A stretch of DNA of 64,000 nucleotides from Verticiella sediminum (GTDB lineage: Bacteria > Pseudomonadota > Gammaproteobacteria > Burkholderiales > Burkholderiaceae_B). Below the pieces are notes generated by a model. The model was not told where the DNA came from. It made no database searches and worked only from the letters and a program-made list of their open reading frames with translations. The DNA is taken from positions 62,001 to 126,000 of the forward strand of contig NZ_VLTJ01000028.1 in assembly GCF_007558815.1 (NCBI RefSeq). The letters run 5' to 3'. Within the stretch, counting starts at the first letter, position 1; each line of letters begins with the position of its first letter. Both the position numbers and the translations under genes were made by a program. Positions 58,949 to 64,000 of this stretch are shown here, piece by piece.

Positions 58949-60169
58949 TCAGAATCCGAACATGGGCAGTGTCAGAAAGCCCTGGAGGAACAAGGCGTTC
59001 GTGATGTCGATCAGGAAAGCGCCCACGATGGGAATGATGAGGAATGCCGTGGGTGACGGGCCGTAGCGGTTGGTGATGGCCTGCATGTTGGCGATGGCGG
59101 TGGGCGTTGCCCCCAGCGCGAGGCCGCAATGCCCGGCCGAGATCACCGCGGCATCGTAGTCGGCGCCCATCACGCGGTAGGTCAGGAAGGTGATGTAGAA
59201 CGCGGCGATCACGGTCTGGATCGCCAGGATCGAAAGGATCGGCAGGGCCAGCGAGACCAGCTCCCACAGGCGCAGCGAGATCAGCGCCATCGACAGGAAC
59301 AGCGACAGCGACACGCCGCCGATCAGGGACACCGTGTCGTCGTCGACCTGGCGCAGCCCGCTCAGCGTGAGGCCGTTGCGCACCAGCACGCCCGTGAACA
59401 GCGTCCAGACGAAGGCGGGCAGCGTGATGACATCGTTCTGCATGGCGACGCTCAACCAACTGCCCACGACCACGCAGAAGGCGACGAGCAGCAGCGCTTC
59501 GATGAAGGCCTGCGGCGACAGGCGGGACACCTCGGACGCCGGCGCCGGCCCGGGGCCGGCATGCGCCTGGCCGGTCGCCCCGGCGCCTGCGGACCCGGTC
59601 AGCCCGTGGCGGCGGATCAGGCGCTGCGTGACGGGGCCGCCCAGCAGCCCGCCCAGGACCAGGCCGAAGGTGGCGCAGGCCATGGCCAGCTCCATTGCGC
59701 CCTGCAGGTTGTCCACGTCGACGAAGGTGCCGGCATACGCCGCGCCGGTGCCGTGCCCGCCCATCAGGGTGATCGAGCCGGTCAGCAGGCCCACCAGCGG
59801 ATGCAGGTCCATGGCCCAGGCCGCGGCCAGGCCCGCGGCGTTCTGCAGCACCAGCATGCCGGCGAGCAGAGCCCAGAACAGCAGCAGCTTGCGCCCTCCC
59901 TTGAGCAGCGTGCGCACATCGGCACCGAGCCCGACGGTGGCGAAGAAGGCGAGCATCAGCGGCGCCTGCAGGGCCAGGTCGAACGAAACCTGCACGTCGG
60001 CACCGAAGCGCAAGGCGGTCACCAGGCCCGCCGCTACCAGGCCGCCCACCACGGGCTCCGGGATGCTGTAGCGCTGCAGGAAGCCGACCCGGGCGATCAA
60101 CGCCCGGCCGACCAGCAGCACCACGATGGCTGCCACGAGTGTCGTCATCACGTCGAGATCGAACTGCAT
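58949..60169 (-). CDS. gltS: sodium/glutamate symporter
   Basis: 406 residues, about ten to twelve membrane helices. QRYSIPEPVVGGLVAAG near 35, the first reentrant-loop motif TGSITLMGGHGTGAAYAGTF near 135 and the second, AGHCGLALGATPTAIANMQAIT near 355, are GltS hallmarks. A Gly/Ala-rich cytoplasmic linker (about 195-225) splits the halves. It imports glutamate with Na+. The operon partner is the TAXI lipoprotein gene downstream. Confidence 0.93.
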   Translation of the reverse strand: MQFDLDVMTTLVAAIVVLLVGRALIARVGFLQRYSIPEPVVGGLVAAGLVTALRFGADVQVSFDLALQAPLMLAFFATVGLGADVRTLLKGGRKLLLFWALLAGMLVLQNAAGLAAAWAMDLHPLVGLLTGSITLMGGHGTGAAYAGTFVDVDNLQGAMELAMACATFGLVLGGLLGGPVTQRLIRRHGLTGSAGAGATGQAHAGPGPAPASEVSRLSPQAFIEALLLVAFCVVVGSWLSVAMQNDVITLPAFVWTLFTGVLVRNGLTLSGLRQVDDDTVSLIGGVSLSLFLSMALISLRLWELVSLALPILSILAIQTVIAAFYITFLTYRVMGADYDAAVISAGHCGLALGATPTAIANMQAITNRYGPSPTAFLIIPIVGAFLIDITNALFLQGFLTLPMFGF

Positions 60170-60697
60170 GGATGAACGGATCCTATCTTGATCGTTGCTA
60201 TCGTCACGCCGCGCAAGGCCGGCACCCCGCGGGTCATGCACGAGCCGTGCCAATGCCCTCACCGCCGCCTGCGTCCGGCGGCACCGAAGCGGCCCGCCTC
60301 CCGGTCGAAGGCATCATGATAGTCGGTGCCAACGGCGCGGCCGCAGCCGCCGTGCTGATGATGGTCCTGGCCGCCGTGCTCGCCGGTGGCCTGGTCCTCT
60401 GGGCAATGTAGCGGCGATCCCGGGCCCGGGCCGGCCGGCCGCGTCCGCACAGGAACGAGCGCGCTACGTGACCCTGTCCACCGCGCTGCGCGCAGGGGAA
60501 CTCGGCCCGATGGACACCTCGATCGCGCAGTGGCTGCAGGATCCGGAAGGCGTCGAAGTGATCGACCCAGCCGGTGGCGATTCGTCGAGTGCGTCGACAG
60601 CTCGCCGTTGCGGGTGCCGGAAGTCAGGCGCGGGCAGCCGTACTGGGGGCCGCGGGCAGAGACAGCGACGCGGGACTGACGCCGCCTCCCGGGGCGG
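60170..60697. other. intergenic DNA with decayed or tiny open frames
   Basis: A short frame at 60316-60411 (plus strand) could encode a 31-residue one-helix peptide (AVLMMVLAAVLAGGLVLWAM). After its stop, a different frame shows a protein-like stretch, ARYVTLSTALRAGELGPMDT, up to about 60590. The two may be pieces of one frameshifted gene. I do not recognise it. Confidence 0.25.
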
Positions 60698-62434
60698 CTA
60701 CCCTTGGGCCACCTCCTCCTGCAGCTTGTGCTTCTGCACCTTGCCCGTGGCGGTCATGGGCCAGGCGTCGACGATGCGGATCTCGGGCACCTTGTAGGTC
60801 GCCATCTGCGCCTTGCACCAGGCGCGCAGTGCCTCGGCATCGACCTGCGCGCCGGGCTGCAGGCGCACGAAGGCCACCGGCACCTGGCCCTTGTCGGCGT
60901 CGGCACGGCCGACCACGGCCGAACCCAGCACCTCGGGATGAAAGCCCAGCAGCGCCTCGATCTCAGAGGGGAACACGCTCATGCCCTTAACCTTGAGCAT
61001 CTCCTTGCGCCGGCCCAGGTAATGCAGGCAGCCCTCTTCGTCGTAGGCGCCAATGTCCCCGGTATGGAACCAGCCGTCGCGGACGGCCTCGGCGGTGGCG
61101 TCGGGCCGGTTCCAGTAGCCCTTGAACAGCGAGGGCGTACGGACCACGATCTCGCCCTCGGCGCCCAGCGGCAGCAGTTCGCCGGTGTCGAAGTCGCAGA
61201 TCTTGAAGTGCGTGCCGGGCATGGGCAGGCCGACGAAACCGGGGCGGCCGAGCAGGTCGCGGTCGCCCTCCTGCATGCCGTTGGTGAAGGTGTCGCTGGT
61301 ATGGGTTTCGGTCATGCCCCAGGCGCCCTCGGCCATCACGGTGCCCGTGCGCTCCAGCCACTGCGCGCGGATCTCCGGCGTGAGCTTGCGCACGAACGAG
61401 GCCACCCGGGCGCTCTTGAGCGAACGCAGATCGAAACTGCCGAAATCCGGGCGTGCCATGAGTTCCAGAGCGTTGTCCACGACCAGAAAGACATGCGCCA
61501 CCCGGTAGCGTTCGACCGCCTGCAGGAAGGCGAGCGGGTCCCAGCGCGCGAGCAGCACCAGCGGCGTGCCGGACACGATGGGCATGAGCAGCCCGGCGTT
61601 CTCGCCGGCGATCCAGAACATGGGCAGAAAGTTGAGCGACACGTCGTTCGGATCGACCGGCCTGCCGTCGGCGCCGAGCACGCCGTTCATGGTGGCAGCG
61701 GCGGCCAGGGTGTAGACCATGTCGCGCTGAGTGTGGATGCAGCCCTTGGGCAGGCCGGTAGTGCCGCCGGTGTAGTTGAGCGCTGCCGGGGCGTCGGGGT
61801 CGGGGTCGATGCGCGGCGCCGGACTGGCCTGCGCGGCCAGCAGATCCAGCAGGTTCTCCACGCCCTCGGCCGGCTGGTAGGGCGCATCCAGGCCCGCCGG
61901 CAGGGCGATCTCGGGCCGCGCCGGCAGCCAGGCGCCCAGATGCGTGGAGAACAGCGCGCGCACCGGCTGCACGGGCTCGACCGAACGCACCAGCGGTACC
62001 AGACTGTCCTGCACGATCAGGGTCTGCACGCCGGCATCGTTCAGCTCGTGCAGCAGCTCGGCCTCCTTGAAGAGCGGATTGACCGGCACGTACACGGCAC
62101 CCAGCTTGAGGATGCCGTAGAAGACGATGTGCACCTGCGGGCAGTTGCCGAGCATCATCCCGACCCGATCGCCGGCCCGCACCCCGCGCGCGTGCAGCAG
62201 CGCGGCGCAGCGATCGCTCCAGTCGTCCAGTTCGCCGTAGGTGACGCGACGCCCGTAGAAGACGATGGCGGTCGCGTCGCGCTGCTCGCGCGCCCGCGCG
62301 CGCAGGTACTCGCTGACCGGCGCCTCGCCGTAAGGAAACGCCACGTCGCGGGGCACCTGCGCCGGCCAGTTGCGCTGCTGGCGCCGGGCGATGTCGGCCA
62401 GGAACGCGGTTTCGTCGTGGGTCTTGTCGCTCAT
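60698..62434 (-). CDS. AMP-dependent acyl-CoA synthetase/ligase
   Basis: 578 residues, ANL superfamily. The P-loop is YTGGTTGLPKG, then AEGAWGMTETHTSD, GWFHTGDIG, the hinge GRRKEMLKVKGMSVFPSEIE and the C-terminal ATGKVQKHKL with the catalytic Lys. It activates a carboxylic acid as acyl-AMP and then makes the CoA ester; chain length is not predictable. It lies 94 bases after a carboxylase subunit gene, so the two may form one acyl-CoA pathway operon. Confidence 0.9.
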   Translation of the reverse strand: MSDKTHDETAFLADIARRQQRNWPAQVPRDVAFPYGEAPVSEYLRARAREQRDATAIVFYGRRVTYGELDDWSDRCAALLHARGVRAGDRVGMMLGNCPQVHIVFYGILKLGAVYVPVNPLFKEAELLHELNDAGVQTLIVQDSLVPLVRSVEPVQPVRALFSTHLGAWLPARPEIALPAGLDAPYQPAEGVENLLDLLAAQASPAPRIDPDPDAPAALNYTGGTTGLPKGCIHTQRDMVYTLAAAATMNGVLGADGRPVDPNDVSLNFLPMFWIAGENAGLLMPIVSGTPLVLLARWDPLAFLQAVERYRVAHVFLVVDNALELMARPDFGSFDLRSLKSARVASFVRKLTPEIRAQWLERTGTVMAEGAWGMTETHTSDTFTNGMQEGDRDLLGRPGFVGLPMPGTHFKICDFDTGELLPLGAEGEIVVRTPSLFKGYWNRPDATAEAVRDGWFHTGDIGAYDEEGCLHYLGRRKEMLKVKGMSVFPSEIEALLGFHPEVLGSAVVGRADADKGQVPVAFVRLQPGAQVDAEALRAWCKAQMATYKVPEIRIVDAWPMTATGKVQKHKLQEEVAQG

Positions 62435-62528
62435 GGTGGGGTCGATGCCTCCTCGGGTGTTCTTGTCGGATTCGTTGGGGACATGCCGCAGGCCGCGCCG
62501 ACGGCGCGACGACCGGCGCCGCCCGCCA

Positions 62529-64000
62529 TCACCAGGTGTCGACGAACCGGCTGGCCGGCTGGGCCAGCCGGTGCCGCGCTCCGGGTTCGGCGGCCGCCAG
62601 GCCGATGCTCAGCCAGTGCCGCGTCTGCGCCGGGTCGATCACCGCATCGATCTCCAGGAACTCGGCCGCATTGAGCGCCTGCCCCTGTTCGTACATCTGC
62701 GCGACCAGCCGCTGGTACAGCGCATCGCGCTCCCCACCCTCGGCGGCGGCCGCCAGCTCCTTGCTGAAGCCCAGGCGCACCGCGCCTTCCAGCCCCATGC
62801 CGCCGTATTCGCCGGTCGGCCACGACGCCAGCAGACTGGGCTCGCGGTAGCCGCCCGCCCCCATGGCCATCGCGCCCAGGCCGTAGCTTTTGCGCAGCAC
62901 CACAGACAGGAAGGGCACGCGCAGCTTGGCGGCGACGACGAACATGCGGCAGACGTGGCGCACCTGGGCGAGCTTCTCGTGCTCGGGGCCGACCATGAAC
63001 CCCGGGGTGTCGATGAGCGAGACGATGGGCAGCCCGTGCGCGTCGCACAACTGCATGAAGCGGGCGGCCTTGTCCGCCGCGTCGGCGTCGATGGCGCCGC
63101 CGAGGTGGCGCGGGTTGCTGGCGAGTATGCCCACGGGCCGCCCCTCGATGCGGGCGAGCGCGGTGTGGATGCCCACGCCGAAGCCCGCGCGCAGTTCGAG
63201 CACGCTGCCCACGTCGGCAATGCCCTGCACGGCCGCCCGCGTGTCGTACACGCGCAGGCGGTTCTCGGGCACCACCGCGCGCAGCAGATAGGGATCGGGG
63301 GCGTCCCATTCGGCGACCCTCCCCTGGAACATCGACAGGTAGTGCTTGGCCTGCGCCACCGCCTCGGCTTCGTTGTCGACCAGCAGGTCCACCACGCCGT
63401 TGCGGTACTGCACGTCGGCCGGGCCGATGTCTTCGGGACGATAGCGGCCCAGGCCGCCGCCTTCGATCATGGCCGGTCCGGCCATGCCGATGTTGGCGTC
63501 GCGCGTGGCGATGATGACGTCGCTGCAGCCCAGCAGCGCCGCATTGCCCGCGAAACACCGGCCGGACACGATGCCCACCACGGGTACCTCGCCGCTCAGC
63601 CGGGCGAACGCGGCGAAGGTGGGCACGATCAGCCCCGCCACGGATTTCACGTCGACATCGCCGGGCCGCCCGCCCCCGCCCTCGGCAAAGAGGATGGTGG
63701 GCAGCCGGTTGTGCAGAGCGACCTCCAGCATGCGGTCGGTCTTGACGTGGTTGCGCTTGCCCTGGGTGCCGGCGAGCACGGTGGCGTCGTAGGACAGCAC
63801 GGCGCACTGCGACTTCTCGCGGCCGAACAGCGCCGCGTTGATGGTGCCGATGCCGGTCACGATGCCGTCGGCCGGGGTATTGCGCACCAGATCTTCCTTG
63901 GTGCGCCGGCTGCTCTGCGAGGCGACGGCCAGGGCGCCGTATTCGACGAAAGAGCCCTCGTCGCACAGGTCGGCAATGTTCTCGCGCGCCATGCGCTGGC
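62529..64000 (-). CDS. acyl-CoA carboxylase carboxyltransferase (beta) subunit, N-terminus outside window
   Basis: At least 487 residues visible, frame open to the window end. ARENIADLCDEGSFVEYGALA is internal to typical proteins of this family, so the first part is missing. FAEGGGGRPGD and GRCFAGNAALLG belong to the N-terminal half, and LIDTPGFMVGPEHE, MAMGAGGYREPSLLASWPTGEYGGMGLEGAV to the C-terminal half. It would transfer CO2 from biotin to an acyl-CoA (propionyl-, methylcrotonyl- or geranyl-type). The biotin carboxylase partner is not in view. Confidence 0.9.
   Translation of the reverse strand, partial: QRMARENIADLCDEGSFVEYGALAVASQSSRRTKEDLVRNTPADGIVTGIGTINAALFGREKSQCAVLSYDATVLAGTQGKRNHVKTDRMLEVALHNRLPTILFAEGGGGRPGDVDVKSVAGLIVPTFAAFARLSGEVPVVGIVSGRCFAGNAALLGCSDVIIATRDANIGMAGPAMIEGGGLGRYRPEDIGPADVQYRNGVVDLLVDNEAEAVAQAKHYLSMFQGRVAEWDAPDPYLLRAVVPENRLRVYDTRAAVQGIADVGSVLELRAGFGVGIHTALARIEGRPVGILASNPRHLGGAIDADAADKAARFMQLCDAHGLPIVSLIDTPGFMVGPEHEKLAQVRHVCRMFVVAAKLRVPFLSVVLRKSYGLGAMAMGAGGYREPSLLASWPTGEYGGMGLEGAVRLGFSKELAAAAEGGERDALYQRLVAQMYEQGQALNAAEFLEIDAVIDPAQTRHWLSIGLAAAEPGARHRLAQPASRFVDTW

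Overview
This is high-GC DNA from a beta-proteobacterium of the family Alcaligenaceae, close to Bordetella or Achromobacter. The basis is the housekeeping block gyrA-serC-pheA-hisC-tyrA, a short periplasmic OmpA with a Bordetella-type N-terminus, GyrA with Gln at position 83 (as I recall for Achromobacter), two Bug/TctC-type solute receptors, and a tmRNA whose tag reads ANDERFAIAA. No integrase, transposase, rRNA, tRNA or CRISPR array was seen.

Layout. (1) 1-445: the 3' end of metG. (2) 462-12024: one minus-strand operon of eleven closely packed genes. In transcription order these are a Bug receptor, a three-subunit molybdenum hydroxylase of the xanthine dehydrogenase family, a LigB/LigA-type extradiol dioxygenase, an FAD monooxygenase, a CoxG-like protein, a gamma-glutamyltransferase-family enzyme, an FAH-family hydrolase, a second Bug receptor and a RidA deaminase. 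The set suggests uptake and oxidative ring opening of a nitrogen-containing aromatic compound. (3) 12025-12650: a scar holding a bug/gntR divergent promoter that has lost gntR, followed by a second copy of the metG 3' end. (4) 12650-26159: a minus-strand operon of two luciferase-like monooxygenases (LLM), enoyl-CoA hydratase, acyl-CoA dehydrogenase, NDP-forming acyl-CoA synthetase, a dipeptide-type ABC transporter and a TauD-type dioxygenase. (5) 26732-27262: a flavin reductase, then 27381-35580: a second minus-strand operon with a polyamine-type ABC transporter, another acyl-CoA synthetase, another hydratase and a third LLM enzyme. Both operons and the flavin reductase carry copies of one palindrome, GTGGCATRCCAC, so they look like one regulon. 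(6) 36087-45541: a 2190-residue repeat protein (DUF4214 plus bacterial Ig-like repeats), divergent from a NarL-type two-component system. (7) 45542-46472: the same bug/gntR promoter again, this time with gntR intact and bug decayed.

(8) 46542-56884 is core genome: tyrA, hisC, pheA, serC and gyrA on the minus strand, then ompA, ubiG, gph and ssrA on the plus strand. (9) 56885-64000 holds a possible antitoxin remnant beside ssrA, a gltS/TAXI-receptor operon, an AMP-dependent acyl-CoA ligase, and the carboxyltransferase subunit of an acyl-CoA carboxylase that runs off the window.

The most unusual points are the two diverged copies of the metG end and of the bug/gntR promoter, which frame 33 kb of accessory DNA and fit an old tandem duplication; the shared operator of the LLM/ABC regulon; and the uncharacterised ring-cleavage operon.
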